Source: Hyphomonas sp. TMED17
Lineage (GTDB): Bacteria; Pseudomonadota; Alphaproteobacteria; Caulobacterales; Hyphomonadaceae
Reading direction: 5' to 3'
DNA: 64,000 nt
Assembly (NCBI GenBank): GCA_002172915.1
Contig: NHBW01000006.1
Span: 387,967 to 451,966 of the forward strand
Made by a program: the position numbers and the translations under genes. Below the pieces are notes generated by a model. The model was given only the letters and a program-made list of their open reading frames with translations. It had not been told where the DNA came from and did not search any database. Below, one piece after another: positions 50,543 through 60,810 of the stretch. Each line of letters starts with the position of its first letter. The stretch's first letter is position 1.

Positions 50543-51361
50543 CTAGGAGTTATCGAGAAGATCCGGAACGCCAACAGCGTGGAAACCGGCATCAACATGA
50601 ATGACTTCACCAGCAACTGACTGCCCAAGAGGCGACAGCAAATAAAGGGCGCAACCGGCAACCCCTTCAATACTGGTATCTTCTTTCAGAAGTGACCAGT
50701 CGCGACCCGTGCTCATCAGTGCCTTGCCACCTTTAATACCGGCCATAGCCAGCGTTCGCATTGCTCCTGCCGAAATTGCATTCACACGAATGCCTGCTGG
50801 TCCAAGATCGCGGGCCACGTAACGAGTCGAGGCCTCGAGCCCGGCCTTGGCAACACCCATGACATTATAGGACGGCACCGTACGTTCGGCTCCGAGATAT
50901 GACATTGTCACGATTGAGCCGCCATCCGGCATCAACGCACTCGCTCGTTTGGCGCTGTCAATAAAGCTGAATACCGAGATATCCATAGCCCGGCGAAAAC
51001 CCTCGCGAGTGGTATTCTCGACCATTGAACCCTGCAGCTCGTCTTTGCCAGCAAATGCAATCGCGTGCACCAGAAAGTCGATCTTGTCCCATCTTTCCTT
51101 GATCGCAGCAAAGGCTGTGTCCATTTCGGCATCATCAGTAACATCTGCCGAAACCATAAAATCCATACCGATACTCTCAACCAGTGGACGGACCCGACGC
51201 TCCAGAGCTTCGCCCTGATATGTAAAGGCAATCTCGGCACCTTGCGCTGCCAATTGCTTCGATATCCCCCAGGCTATCGAATTCTTGTTCGCGACGCCCA
51301 TAACCAGACCTCGTTTGCCTTGCATGAGATTGCCCACCGGCATTGCTCCAAAATCCGTCAT
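50543..51361 (-). CDS. fabI: enoyl-ACP reductase (NADH)
   Basis: A 272-residue reductase, last step of each fatty-acid elongation cycle. The cofactor motif is LVMGVANKNSIAWGI and the catalytic pair Y-x6-K lies in SYNVMGVAKAGLEAS. The length and GGSIVTMSYLGAERTVPSYN match FabI. It follows fabA by 99 bases on the same strand, but fabB, usually between them in alphaproteobacteria, is absent. Confidence 0.96.
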   Translation of the reverse strand: MTDFGAMPVGNLMQGKRGLVMGVANKNSIAWGISKQLAAQGAEIAFTYQGEALERRVRPLVESIGMDFMVSADVTDDAEMDTAFAAIKERWDKIDFLVHAIAFAGKDELQGSMVENTTREGFRRAMDISVFSFIDSAKRASALMPDGGSIVTMSYLGAERTVPSYNVMGVAKAGLEASTRYVARDLGPAGIRVNAISAGAMRTLAMAGIKGGKALMSTGRDWSLLKEDTSIEGVAGCALYLLSPLGQSVAGEVIHVDAGFHAVGVPDLLDNS

Positions 51362-51460
51362 GACAGACCTCCAAATTACTTTCTAATATCTGATTTCATC
51401 CGAGGAGGACGTCCCTAAAGCAAGCCGTTCCACCCCTACATTGTGATACGTGTTCCAGCC

Positions 51461-51991
51461 CTACAGGCTGCCAGGCGTGAAAAGGCCGACCTTCATATCT
51501 TTGGCGGTATAGACCCGCTTTTCATCAACAAAGACCTGGCCATCAGCAATGCCGAGCACGAGCTTGCCACGTTTGACTTTCTTGATGTCAATCTCATACT
51601 GGACGAGCTTCTTGTCCGGGGTAATCTGACCAGTTAATTTAACCTCTCCAACCCCGAGAGCACGGCCTTTGCCGGGCGATCCGGACCAGCCCAGCCAGTA
51701 TCCGACCGCCTGCCACATTGCATCCAGCCCAAGACACCCCGGCATCACCGGGTCACCAGGAAAATGACACCCGAAAAACCAGAGGTCCGGATTAATATCA
51801 AACTCACCTATAACGTGGCCATTACCATACGCGCCGCCGTCAAGCGAAATCTCCGGTATCCGGTCCATCATCAGCATTGGCGGCGTCGGAAGCTGGGCGT
51901 TTCCGGGACCGAAAAGATCGCCGCGACCGGATTTTAGAAGTTCGTCCCGCGAATATGATGTCTGATCAGTATGCAAAGATGGCATCGTCAT
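51461..51991 (-). CDS. fabA: 3-hydroxydecanoyl-ACP dehydratase/isomerase
   Basis: A 176-residue hot-dog enzyme that starts unsaturated fatty-acid synthesis. The catalytic His and Asp are in [21 protein letters not shown]'s first and last parts. [13 protein letters not shown] and the end [10 protein letters not shown] also match. Unsaturated synthesis needs FabB as partner; none is encoded nearby. Confidence 0.95.
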   Translation of the reverse strand: MTMPSLHTDQTSYSRDELLKSGRGDLFGPGNAQLPTPPMLMMDRIPEISLDGGAYGNGHVIGEFDINPDLWFFGCHFPGDPVMPGCLGLDAMWQAVGYWLGWSGSPGKGRALGVGEVKLTGQITPDKKLVQYEIDIKKVKRGKLVLGIADGQVFVDEKRVYTAKDMKVGLFTPGSL

Positions 51992-52083
51992 ATTTTACCT
52001 ATTTGAAGTTACGCCCGAACGGCCGAGACTTGAGGCATAGTCGTGACAAACAGTCGGGGCAACCCCGCCAGCCCCTGCAAATG

Positions 52084-52602
52084 TTATTGCGAGCCTGTAA
52101 ATAATTGGGAAGGTGCGCCCCATATGTCGGTTTCCGGAATCCAGCCCTGCTCCCCGCGGACCGCAATCTGACACCAATTATTCTCGCAATCCCGTAGCTC
52201 GGCAATCAGGCCGGTTTTCAGAAGCGCAATACCGGCAGCATCTGACGAGGGGTTTCGCCTCATAATCGAGTCTTGCGTCAGCAAAACGGTCCGGCGCGAT
52301 GAAAGTTGGTTTGTTTTTATCCAGACCTCGTCGCCAGCATGGTCTCTGACCCGCCACCAGTCTTTAGTCTCTCGGAGAATCAGGATCGGTAAACCGAGCT
52401 TTTGGTATTTCCAGATTATACGATGGTCAGCGCTCGGCCCCTGACGGCCATTAACCTCGCCAAATCTAAGCGACTCAAAGCGTGGAACAGGCTTTTCTGA
52501 AAACCTACTAATAACAGATTCACCGGTCTGAGACGCCGCAACGGCAGACCCGAAAAACAATGTCAGGGCAAGAAGAACGCTTCTGAATTGAAACAACGAC
52601 AT
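52084..52602 (-). CDS. exported SH3-domain protein
   Basis: A 172-residue protein with a Sec signal peptide (SVLLALTLFFGSAVAAS) and two bacterial SH3-like repeats: GPSADHRIIWKYQKLGLPIL with DWWRVRDHAGDEVWI, then RRNPSSDAAGIALLKTGLIA with NWCQIAVRGEQGWI. Proteins of this alphaproteobacterial group are periplasmic and probably bind cell-wall peptides. It is divergent from the hydroxyacid dehydrogenase gene, whose start is 95 bases away. Confidence 0.85.
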   Translation of the reverse strand: MSLFQFRSVLLALTLFFGSAVAASQTGESVISRFSEKPVPRFESLRFGEVNGRQGPSADHRIIWKYQKLGLPILILRETKDWWRVRDHAGDEVWIKTNQLSSRRTVLLTQDSIMRRNPSSDAAGIALLKTGLIAELRDCENNWCQIAVRGEQGWIPETDIWGAPSQLFTGSQ

Positions 52603-52697
52603 GCGAACATTTTATGCTATTGAATTGATCAAAGGTAAACTGCGGATGTTCTTACAACGATACCTTTGCTATATGACCCGCATTAAGAGGAGACTTC

Positions 52698-53684
52698 ATG
52701 TCACCAAAACGTCCTAAGGTCATTGTCACCCGTCGTCTGCCAGACGCCGTCGAATTGCGTCTGAAAGAGTTGTTTGACGCTGAATTAAATGCGACCGACC
52801 AGCAAATGAGCGAGGATGAATTAGCCGCAGCGTTCGAGCGTGCCGACATCCTCGTTTCGACAGTTACAGATCAAATTAATGGCCGGGTTATCGCTCGCGC
52901 CGGTGAACAATTGCAAATGATCGCTCAATTTGGCGCGGGAACCGATAATATCGATGTTCAAACGGCGACCCAAAGGGGGATTACGGTTACCAATACGCCT
53001 GGCGTGCTGACCGACGACACGGCTGATGTCACAATGGCGCTTATTCTATCGGTTCCACGTCGCTTAAACGAAGGCAGCCGATTAATAGCAGACGGTAAAT
53101 TTGACGGCTGGGCACCAACTTGGATGATGGGTCGCCGGCTTGGCGGTAAACGGCTGGGTATTATCGGCATGGGGCGAATTGGCCAGGCTGTTGCGCGCCG
53201 CGCCCGCGCTTTTGGCCTGCAAATTCACTACCATAATCGCAAACCGGTTGCCCGACACATCGAAGAGGGACTGGAAGCAACCTACTGGGACAGTCTCGAC
53301 CAGATGGTGGCGCACATGGACATTATATCCATCAATTGCCCACATACGCCGGCGACATTTCATCTTATGAACGCAAGACGACTAGGCCTGATGAAGCCCG
53401 ATGCCTTTATTGTAAACACGGCCCGAGGTGAAGTTATCGATGAAGCGGCACTCGCCCGCATATTGAGCGAAAACAAAATCGCCGGCGCCGGTCTCGACGT
53501 GTTTGAAAGAGAGCCGGCTGTGAATAGCGATCTTATTGGGTTGGAAAATGTTGTTCTGCTGCCGCATATGGGGTCGGCAACGCTCGAAGGCCGGATCGAA
53601 ATGGGCGAGAAAGTCATCATCAACATCAAAACCTTTACTGACGGTCACCGCCCACCAGACCGGGTTATCCCGTCCATTCTGTAG
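52698..53684 (+). CDS. D-isomer 2-hydroxyacid dehydrogenase (glyoxylate/glycerate type)
   Basis: A 328-residue NAD(P)-dependent dehydrogenase. The Rossmann motif is GIIGMGRIGQAVARRA; active-site Arg is in VNTARGEVID, Glu in FEREPAVN and His in LLPHMGSAT. Its overall form matches glyoxylate or hydroxypyruvate reductases (GyaR). An AAGAGGAG ribosome-binding site precedes the ATG. The exact substrate is not determined. Confidence 0.9.
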   Translation: MSPKRPKVIVTRRLPDAVELRLKELFDAELNATDQQMSEDELAAAFERADILVSTVTDQINGRVIARAGEQLQMIAQFGAGTDNIDVQTATQRGITVTNTPGVLTDDTADVTMALILSVPRRLNEGSRLIADGKFDGWAPTWMMGRRLGGKRLGIIGMGRIGQAVARRARAFGLQIHYHNRKPVARHIEEGLEATYWDSLDQMVAHMDIISINCPHTPATFHLMNARRLGLMKPDAFIVNTARGEVIDEAALARILSENKIAGAGLDVFEREPAVNSDLIGLENVVLLPHMGSATLEGRIEMGEKVIINIKTFTDGHRPPDRVIPSIL

Positions 53685-53849
53685 AATCATGGATGCGATT
53701 GGGCTGGTAGGCTGAAAGCCATGACGATAACCGGCTCGAGCGCAAAACTTACGCGCCGGTTAAACTCTGAAATCGGGTGTATTTGTTGCCGGACTAAACG
53801 GCGCCACCGAAAGTAATCTGCCGCAGGCCAGGCGACCCTCTCAGAATAC

Positions 53850-53886
53850 AAAAAACGCGGATGACTTTATCCGCCATCCGCGTTTT
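53850..53886 (-). terminator. Rho-independent terminator after tRNA-Ala
   Basis: A perfect 12-bp stem (AAAACGCGGATG with CATCCGCGTTTT) closes an 11-base loop. On the minus strand it starts about 11 bases after the tRNA-Ala 3' end and runs into a T tract. It is symmetrical and may also stop the hydroxyacid dehydrogenase transcript from the other side. Confidence 0.9.
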
Positions 53887-53894
53887 GATTGGTT

Positions 53895-53972
<78 letters not shown>

Positions 53973-54021
53973 AAAAAACCTAGAACGGCCCAATACGGCT
54001 TTCGATGCGCACAATCAAGCG

Positions 54022-54540
54022 TTAATTCTCACGATCCCCGAGACCGTCCGAACTTGCATCGTCAAGATTACCGTCATCATCAATATCGAGATCATCATCA
54101 TCGATGTCAAAATCATCATCATCGGTGTCTAGCAAGTCATCATCCTCGTCGCTATCGACACCCTCCTCGGAAAATCCGGCAGGAACTTTGCTCATTCCGA
54201 CGTCTTCATCGGAGGCTTCATCCCCCCCCATATCGAGCGGAACATCGTCTTCATCGCCGCCTAATTCCTTGGCTGTTTCTTCCGTATCTTCGTCATCATC
54301 ATCCGTGACAGCTTTCGAGACATTTTCGCTCTCAAGCTCTTCATCTTCATCCTCGTCATCCGGCACAGCGTCTTCGGCAGCCTTAGCCCGAATTTTTGTC
54401 TTCGTGGCCTGCACAACCTCGTCGGCCGGGTCAAACCCGTAATGACACTTCGGGCAAACCGCGGGACGGCGATTTAAATCATAAAATTTTGCTTCGCAGC
54501 TCGGGCAAACTTGTTTTGTGCCCAGTTTCGGATCTGCCAT
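54022..54540 (-). CDS. TIGR02300 family acidic zinc-ribbon protein
   Basis: A 172-residue protein. The N-terminal MADPKLGTKQVCPSCEAKFY with DLNRRPAVCPKC forms a four-cysteine zinc ribbon; the rest is extremely acidic, ending in Asp-rich repeats encoded by GATGATGAT runs (54070-54140). The family is alphaproteobacterial and of unknown function. The ATG at 54540 is the family start. It is divergent from aroA, as often seen. Confidence 0.92.
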   Translation of the reverse strand: MADPKLGTKQVCPSCEAKFYDLNRRPAVCPKCHYGFDPADEVVQATKTKIRAKAAEDAVPDDEDEDEELESENVSKAVTDDDDEDTEETAKELGGDEDDVPLDMGGDEASDEDVGMSKVPAGFSEEGVDSDEDDDLLDTDDDDFDIDDDDLDIDDDGNLDDASSDGLGDREN

Positions 54541-54644
54541 TCTTGAAGCTCCAACCTTTTTTGCAACGAAGCCGCGCTTGCCAGAAACGTTCGTCCCTGT
54601 CAAAGCGCTTTTATAAAGCATTGTTCAATCAAAATGGATAAAAT

Positions 54645-55970
54645 ATGTTCTGGACCTCTCATCCCGTTGATAAAATTTCCGGAATTGTCACGGCTCCGGG
54701 TGACAAATCGTGTTCCCATAGGGCTTTGATATTCTCCGGACTCGCGGATGGGACATCGAAAATATCAGGGCTGTTAGAGGGCGAGGATGTTCTCAACACC
54801 GGACGGGCGATGAGCGCGCTTGGCGCAACAGTCGACCGCGCCGGAACAAATCAGTGGACTGTAAAAGGTGTTGGGACAGCCGGGTTGGTCTCGCCTTCAG
54901 ACAGTCTCGATTTTGGTAATTCGGGCACAGGATCACGTTTAATCATGGGGGTCGTGGCCGGCTACAATATCAGCGCAAATTTCACAGGCGACGCAAGCCT
55001 GTCATCTCGGCCAATGGCGCGAGTGATTACTCCATTAAAAGAAATGGGCGCTCAGTTTGAGGCCACTGATGGCGGCCGTCTCCCGCTAACCATAACCGGA
55101 CGGAACCCGCTCAAGCCGATCAATTACTGCCCGCCTCAAGCGTCTGCTCAAGTCAAATCCTGTCTATTGCTGGCCGGCTTAAGGGCCGAAGGCACAACGG
55201 TGATTACAGAAAACTCGACAACCCGTGATCATAGCGAGCGCATGCTGCGCGGCTTTGGTGCAACTGTTTCGGTGCAATCAACCGGCGAAGGCGCGATTGT
55301 CAAAATAGATGGCGGTCAGTCGCTACAGGCACAGGAAACCAGCGTCCCGGGCGATCCTTCCTCAGCCGCTTTCCTCGCGGCAGCGGCGATAATTTCAAAC
55401 CAGGGCGGTGTTCTTGTCGAGAACGTGATGTCAAACCCGACCCGTGACGGCATATTCAGAGCTGTGGCTCTGATGGGCGCCAAAATTGGCGCGGAAGAAG
55501 TGGGTCTGGCCGCGGGCGAAAGACTGATTAATATGTCATTTGAAACTTCGCCTCTAAGCGGCTGTACAGTCCCACGCAATCTTGTGCCAAGCATGATAGA
55601 CGAGTTTCCGATACTCGCCGTAATGGCCGCTTTTGCAGATGGCGAAACAATTGTTAGAGATGCCGCAGAATTACGGGTCAAAGAATCCGACCGGATCAGC
55701 GCAGTGGTCAAGATGTTAAGAGTGAACGGCGTCGAGGTGGAAGAATTCGAAGACGGCTTTATCATTCAAGGTTGTGGCGGACCGGTTCCTGGTGGCGGCC
55801 TGGTTGAAACCCATCATGATCACCGCATCGCAATGAGCGCCCTGATTATGGGGACAGCCGCGCAGCGCCCGGTTTCTGTTGATGATATTGCGATGATTTC
55901 AACAAGCTATCCCGATTTCTTCGAACACATGCAAATGCTCGGCGCAGACATGCGGCAGACCGCAAGATGA
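54645..55970 (+). CDS. aroA: 3-phosphoshikimate 1-carboxyvinyltransferase (EPSP synthase)
   Basis: A 441-residue shikimate-pathway enzyme joining shikimate-3-phosphate and PEP. Motifs are PGDKSCSHRALIFSGLADG, LDFGNSGTGSRLIMG, PGDPSSAAFLAAAA and the catalytic Asp region MIDEFPILAVMAAFA, then RVKESDR and TEHD-like ETHHDHRIAMS. It overlaps cmk by four bases, in the common alphaproteobacterial order aroA-cmk-rpsA-ihfB. I do not judge class I or II with certainty. Confidence 0.97.
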   Translation: MFWTSHPVDKISGIVTAPGDKSCSHRALIFSGLADGTSKISGLLEGEDVLNTGRAMSALGATVDRAGTNQWTVKGVGTAGLVSPSDSLDFGNSGTGSRLIMGVVAGYNISANFTGDASLSSRPMARVITPLKEMGAQFEATDGGRLPLTITGRNPLKPINYCPPQASAQVKSCLLLAGLRAEGTTVITENSTTRDHSERMLRGFGATVSVQSTGEGAIVKIDGGQSLQAQETSVPGDPSSAAFLAAAAIISNQGGVLVENVMSNPTRDGIFRAVALMGAKIGAEEVGLAAGERLINMSFETSPLSGCTVPRNLVPSMIDEFPILAVMAAFADGETIVRDAAELRVKESDRISAVVKMLRVNGVEVEEFEDGFIIQGCGGPVPGGGLVETHHDHRIAMSALIMGTAAQRPVSVDDIAMISTSYPDFFEHMQMLGADMRQTAR

Positions 55971-56599
55971 TAATCGCGATCGACGGAACTCTGGCATCGG
56001 GAAAGGGGACGATTGCCCGCCGTCTTGCTGATATTTATGGGCTGCCGCATCTTGATACTGGCCTGCTATACCGGGCCGTAGGAATGCAAGCGCTAGATCA
56101 AGACATTGCGCTTGATAATGCCACAAAACTAGCGGCCGCAGCCGGCACGATTAAAGCCGAAACGCTGAACCGGCCGGAACTAAGATCGCCACAAGCAGCA
56201 GAAGCTGCGTCTAAAGTCGCCGTCATTCCGGCGGTACGCGATGCCTTATTCCAATTACAAAGAAGCTTCGCTCAGCAACCAGGCGGTGCGATTCTCGATG
56301 GTCGCGACATCGGATCCGTCATTTGCCCAGATGCCGATATCAAGCTCTGGATTGATGCTGCCATTGAAGTGCGCGCGAGGCGACGAATGCTGGACTTTGC
56401 CGATCAGGGAAACAGTGTCGGCCTGCCAACAATGATTGCCGGGCTGGAAGATCGCGACAAACGGGACAGAAACCGTTCGCAGGCCCCAATGGTAAAGGCA
56501 GCAGATGCCATCTTGATAGATACATCTTCCCTGTCTATAGACGCGGCTGTGGATAAAGCCCGCTCGATTATAGAGAGGAAGTTTCCAGCCAAACCTTAA
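55967..56599 (+). CDS. cmk: cytidylate kinase
   Basis: A 210-residue NMP kinase for CMP and dCMP. The P-loop reads DGTLASGKGTIARRL, the nucleotide region is HLDTGLLYRAVGMQAL and the DGRDIGSVICPDADIKLWIDA segment is diagnostic. It overlaps aroA and precedes rpsA by 115 bases. Confidence 0.95.
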   Translation: MIIAIDGTLASGKGTIARRLADIYGLPHLDTGLLYRAVGMQALDQDIALDNATKLAAAAGTIKAETLNRPELRSPQAAEAASKVAVIPAVRDALFQLQRSFAQQPGGAILDGRDIGSVICPDADIKLWIDAAIEVRARRRMLDFADQGNSVGLPTMIAGLEDRDKRDRNRSQAPMVKAADAILIDTSSLSIDAAVDKARSIIERKFPAKP

Positions 56600-56714
56600 G
56601 CCTGAATGGCGATTTGACCGGAAATGGGGATTTTATTCATTCGCAGCAGCGTCTGACCGGGGCAATCGTGCACCCGGCAGTGAGACCCGCGAAGGCTGCG
56701 ATACCGGAGACACC

Positions 56715-58418
56715 ATGACAGATAATATGAATCCATCGACCGACGACTTTGCTTCTATGTTTGAAGAAAGTGCTGGCGCCGCCACACTTCGGGAAGGTCG
56801 GGTCGTTCCCGCAACGGTCATCGCAAATAATGGCGACTTTATCACGCTCGACATCGGGCTGAAAACTGAAGGTCGGATTCCAGCTAAAGAATTCCTGCTT
56901 GAAGAGAAAAAGCCCGCACCCGGCGATATTGTTGAAGTTTACCTCGACCGTATTGAGAACCTGATGGGCGAAGCAGTTCTTTCCCGCGAAAAAGCACGCC
57001 GCGAAGAAAGCTGGATCACACTCGAAGACAATTTCAACAAGGAAGAGCCCGTCAAAGGCGCGATTGTTGGTCGTGTTAAAGGCGGCTTTACCGTCGATCT
57101 CGGCGGCGTCAGCGCGTTCCTGCCAGGATCACAGGTCGATATCCGGCCGGTCCGCGACGTCGGCCCGCTCATGAACAAAGTTCAGCCATTCGCAATTCTC
57201 AAAATGGACCGCGCGCGCGGCAATGTCGTTGTTTCACGCCGTGCGATCCTTGAAGAAAGCCGCGCCGAGCAGCGCGCTGAAATTGTTGGCAACATGGAAG
57301 AAGGCAATATTCGCGAGGGTGTTGTCAAAAACATCACCGATTATGGTGCCTTTGTGGACCTCGGTGGTATCGACGGCTTGCTCCATGTTACCGACATGAG
57401 CTGGAAACGCGTTAACCATCCAAGCCAGGTCGTGAATGTTGGCGACTCGGTACGGGTGCAAATCATCAAGATTAACCCTGATACTCAGCGTATCTCACTC
57501 GGGATGAAGCAACTTGAGTCCGACCCGTGGGGCGACATTGAAGCCAAGTATGTCATCGGTACAAGAATGTCCGGACAAGTCACAAATATCACCGATTATG
57601 GGGCATTTGTTGAACTTGAAGACGGCGTCGAAGGCCTTATCCATGTGTCGGAAATGAGCTGGACCAAGAAAAATATCCATCCCGGCAAAATTGTTTCAAC
57701 ATCCCAAGAAGTTCTGGTCGAAGTTCTGGATGTCGATTCCGAGAAACGCCGAATTTCTCTTGGTCTCAAACAGACTCAAGAAAACCCGTGGTCTTCTTTC
57801 CTGAGCGAGCATCCGATCGGGTCTGAAATTGAAGGCGAGATTCGGGGTATAACCGAGTTTGGCCTATTTATCGGCCTGGGCGCTGAACTGGACGGCATGG
57901 TTCACATCAATGATATCGCATGGGACAAATCCGGCGATGATGCAATTCAGGACTATAATAAGGGCGACACCGTTACGGCAAAAGTCCTTGATGTGGACAT
58001 GGATAAAGAACGCATCTCGCTCGGCATCAAGCAGCTTACAGGTGACCCAATTGGTGACAATACAACCGCTAAGCGCGGCGCCATTGTGACCTGCTCGGTA
58101 ACAGAAGTAACAACCGGTGGTATCGAAGTGACGTTTGGCGAGCCTGCCGTACAAAGCTTTATCCGTCGCTCGGATCTGTCACGCGACCGCAGTGAACAAA
58201 GACCCGAACGCTTTGCCGTTGGCGACAAGGTCGACGCGAAAGTCACTGCTGTTGATAAATCATCGCGCCGTGTAACTCTGTCGATCAAAGCCCTGGAAAT
58301 TTCTGAGGAACAGGAAGCAGTCGCACAGTATGGCTCTGCCGACAGCGGCGCATCACTTGGTGATATCCTCGGGGCGGCACTTGCCAGCAATGAGGATAAG
58401 CCGGAGGCGGACAGCTAA
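56715..58418 (+). CDS. rpsA: 30S ribosomal protein S1
   Basis: A 567-residue S1 with six OB-fold S1 repeats. The clearest repeat signatures are [20 protein letters not shown] with [19 protein letters not shown], and [20 protein letters not shown] with [18 protein letters not shown]. It binds mRNA on the small subunit. GGAG lies close upstream. The C-terminus is acidic and Ser-rich. A hairpin follows before ihfB. Confidence 0.97.
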   Translation: MTDNMNPSTDDFASMFEESAGAATLREGRVVPATVIANNGDFITLDIGLKTEGRIPAKEFLLEEKKPAPGDIVEVYLDRIENLMGEAVLSREKARREESWITLEDNFNKEEPVKGAIVGRVKGGFTVDLGGVSAFLPGSQVDIRPVRDVGPLMNKVQPFAILKMDRARGNVVVSRRAILEESRAEQRAEIVGNMEEGNIREGVVKNITDYGAFVDLGGIDGLLHVTDMSWKRVNHPSQVVNVGDSVRVQIIKINPDTQRISLGMKQLESDPWGDIEAKYVIGTRMSGQVTNITDYGAFVELEDGVEGLIHVSEMSWTKKNIHPGKIVSTSQEVLVEVLDVDSEKRRISLGLKQTQENPWSSFLSEHPIGSEIEGEIRGITEFGLFIGLGAELDGMVHINDIAWDKSGDDAIQDYNKGDTVTAKVLDVDMDKERISLGIKQLTGDPIGDNTTAKRGAIVTCSVTEVTTGGIEVTFGEPAVQSFIRRSDLSRDRSEQRPERFAVGDKVDAKVTAVDKSSRRVTLSIKALEISEEQEAVAQYGSADSGASLGDILGAALASNEDKPEADS

Positions 58419-58463
58419 GGCAGAGAACAGCACGATCTGTTCAAATAAAACTAACGAAAACTG

Positions 58464-58503
58464 ATAAGCCGACAGTGCTCTAGCATCTGTCGGCTTATTC
58501 TGT
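58464..58503 (+). terminator. hairpin between rpsA and ihfB
   Basis: A 12-bp perfect stem (ATAAGCCGACAG with CTGTCGGCTTAT) around an 11-base loop. The T tract is weak (TATTCTGTT), so it may be a partial terminator or an RNA-stability element limiting read-through from rpsA into ihfB. Confidence 0.7.
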
Positions 58504-58515
58504 TAGATAAATACA

Positions 58516-58818
58516 ATGTTAAGATCTCAACTCGTTGCCAGACTTGCAGAAATCAAACCAGAACTCGGTCCCGACGAGGTCGAAGAGGCTGTAAATACGA
58601 TTCTCGACAGTATAGCGACAGCCCTCGAAAAAGGGGGCCGCGTCGAAATCAGAGGCTTTGGTACTTTTTCAGTTCGGCAGCGTAAAGCGAGAGAAAGCCG
58701 CAACCCCAGAACAGGCGAGAAAGTGCAGGTACCTGCCAAATCCGTACCGTTCTTTAAGCCCGGCAATGAATTGAGAGCGCAGGTTAATGGCGGACTAGAC
58801 CCGGAAAGCCAGTCATAA
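58516..58818 (+). CDS. ihfB: integration host factor subunit beta
   Basis: A 100-residue HU/IHF-family DNA-bending protein. It starts MLRSQLVARLAEIKPELGPD and has the conserved arm GGRVEIRGFGTFSVRQRKAR followed by RNPRTGEKVQVPAKSVPFFK. The Pro at the arm tip region (NPRTG) is kept. It sits 12 bases after the hairpin that follows rpsA. The lapA-type gene often found next is absent. Confidence 0.95.
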   Translation: MLRSQLVARLAEIKPELGPDEVEEAVNTILDSIATALEKGGRVEIRGFGTFSVRQRKARESRNPRTGEKVQVPAKSVPFFKPGNELRAQVNGGLDPESQS

Positions 58819-58948
58819 ACCAAACGACAACACTCTGATTGGCGACTTCTAGAAACCCCGTACAGGGCGAAAGTCTTGGTCGCACCGTTTTTGACCCGGC
58901 TACACATAAATACATGGCGGCGCCAAATTCCCGACCGACTGCTTACTC

Positions 58949-59488
58949 TTATCCTGGCAGGCGCCTTAAAAAAACATAGAACGCACCCGAGCCACCATGG
59001 CGGGGATGAGCCGGTGAATAACCACTAACCAGACGGGTTGCCTCATAGGATTCAAGCCAGAGAAGAAAGTTTCGGCGAAGAACCCCCTCACCCAGGCGTC
59101 CCTTCCCGGTGATGATAATTACACAATCAGAATTGCGTGCCTGCTCTTGCTGTAGAAATAACGGCAATACCCGCCAGGCCGACTCTTGTGTATGACCATG
59201 AAGATCAAAACTTGCCGAAATTTTCTGCTTCCCGCGTCGTACAGCTTTTTCCTTTGATCTGTCCGCCGGCGCTCGAGCTCGTGCCGACTGCGGCTTGACT
59301 TGTTTCGCCGCCGCTGAGGGCGCCGCTTTAATAATACCGGTCTCAGAGGGCAGCTTAGTACGAGACATGGCCTTAACAATGCCAGGCCCTTGCCCCATAG
59401 GTGCGCGGGGCGCAGACAAAGGGCGGACATGTTTCATTGCAGCCTGCCAATATCGGAGATCCCGTTCTGAAACCTTGCGTTCGCTCAT
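58949..59488 (-). CDS. Smr/MutS2-type domain protein
   Basis: A 179-residue protein with a basic linker and a C-terminal Smr domain. Its motifs SFDLHGHTQESAWRVL and IITGKGRLGEGVLRRNF, then SGYSPAHPRHGGSGAFYV, are conserved; Smr domains act as nucleases or bind nucleic acid. The ATG at 59488 (MSERKVSERDL) is the family start and is 10 bases after mltA, giving a Tim44-mltA-smr order. Confidence 0.92.
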   Translation of the reverse strand: MSERKVSERDLRYWQAAMKHVRPLSAPRAPMGQGPGIVKAMSRTKLPSETGIIKAAPSAAAKQVKPQSARARAPADRSKEKAVRRGKQKISASFDLHGHTQESAWRVLPLFLQQEQARNSDCVIIITGKGRLGEGVLRRNFLLWLESYEATRLVSGYSPAHPRHGGSGAFYVFLRRLPG

Positions 59489-59498
59489 TTTTACCAAT

Positions 59499-60731
59499 CT
59501 ATGGCAATCGCTGCGGCCTGCCAGTCGCAACATCGAGGCGTTGGCTCTCAAGCACCATAAGATCTGCCGCCAGCGCCCGCGGCAACAAGGCCCAGAGCCG
59601 GCCCGGTGCATTCACCGTTTCCGCTCGTTGGCCAGCAGCAACACCCGTTCCGAAATAAATATCACCCCTTACCGGACCCTTTATGGCATTTCCGGTATCC
59701 TGCGCCACCAGAAATCCTGACCAGTCTCCATTCAGGCCCGGCGCCGTAGTTTTCACAAAGAGTGGTATTCCTGGTGCCAGATATTCATTATCGACAGCCA
59801 TTGACCCGAGAGGGGTTAACGGCACACCCAAAGACCCTCGAGGTCCGAGGTCAGCGGGTGTTTCGCGATCGATTCTAAAAAATATATAGCGAGGATTAGA
59901 GTTCATAGCGGCGCGCATTTGCGACTCCGGCGCCTGCTGCATCCAAAGCGAAATACCCGACATCGAGGCCTGATGGCGTGCAATCCAGCCACGATTTATC
60001 AACCAGTTAGCGGTTGAACGAAACGGGTGGCCATTATGAGCTGCAAATGCAATCCGCAGGACTTCGCCGTCAGGCATCTCTAGCCGCCCGGAACCCTGGA
60101 TCTGCAAGAAGAACAGGTCACTCGGACGCATATACACCAATGGGACAACACCGTTCCGGGTTATATCCGCGCGCGCTGGATAAGGCCTCATGCGACCACT
60201 GGGAAGTCTTTGAAAAACACCCCCAGACTGACCGACCAGGTCATCTGGAACACCGGCCGCCGCCTCCGTAAACGGGTATTCAGGCCGCCGTCGCGCCGGA
60301 TATGTCGGCTCGAAATAGCCGGTGAACCGCGAGCGTCCATCCGGGTCAATAATTTCAACCGGTACCAGCAAAGCCTCGAGGATTGTTTTTGTCATGCGCG
60401 GGTCTGCCGTGACATTCAAGGCTGAACATATCGGTGACCAATCGGCGGCCGTCCCGGCCCAAGGGGCCGCAGATGACAGTAATGCTGTATCATCCTGTTC
60501 GGAAAAAACAGCGCAGCTACGCCGTAATGCAGACAGGCCTGCGCCGATATCAGCCTGCTGCCAGCCATTTAAAGACCCGAACGGGTCGTCCGCAGGCTCA
60601 AAAAACGAATCAATCTCGGGCGCGACAACCGGATCTGGTAGAGCAGAGCGAGTGTCGGGCAAATCCGGTCTTGGCGTGACACAACCCGTTAACGCCAGAA
60701 ACACTAGACTGATCACAAAATAGTTACGCAT
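59499..60731 (-). CDS. mltA: membrane-bound lytic murein transglycosylase A
   Basis: A 410-residue lipoprotein that cuts peptidoglycan glycan strands. The signal peptide ends at the lipobox LTGC (C17). The MltA barrel domain includes RFTGYFEPTYPARRRPEYPF, and the C-terminal 3D domain contains LVAQDTGNAIKGPVRGDIYF with the catalytic Asp. It lies 79 bases after the Tim44-domain gene. Confidence 0.95.
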   Translation of the reverse strand: MRNYFVISLVFLALTGCVTPRPDLPDTRSALPDPVVAPEIDSFFEPADDPFGSLNGWQQADIGAGLSALRRSCAVFSEQDDTALLSSAAPWAGTAADWSPICSALNVTADPRMTKTILEALLVPVEIIDPDGRSRFTGYFEPTYPARRRPEYPFTEAAAGVPDDLVGQSGGVFQRLPSGRMRPYPARADITRNGVVPLVYMRPSDLFFLQIQGSGRLEMPDGEVLRIAFAAHNGHPFRSTANWLINRGWIARHQASMSGISLWMQQAPESQMRAAMNSNPRYIFFRIDRETPADLGPRGSLGVPLTPLGSMAVDNEYLAPGIPLFVKTTAPGLNGDWSGFLVAQDTGNAIKGPVRGDIYFGTGVAAGQRAETVNAPGRLWALLPRALAADLMVLESQRLDVATGRPQRLP

Positions 60732-60810
60732 GAGCAGCTCTCAGAGATAACTCGACACCGAGTCGGGAGATGATTCGGGATTTCATCCGACCCGAAAACT
60801 CTAGCGTAGA

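Noticed and set aside
54104..54442. Ser-rich plus-strand frame
   Set aside because: It is the reverse complement of the Asp/Glu-rich repeats in the TIGR02300 gene.
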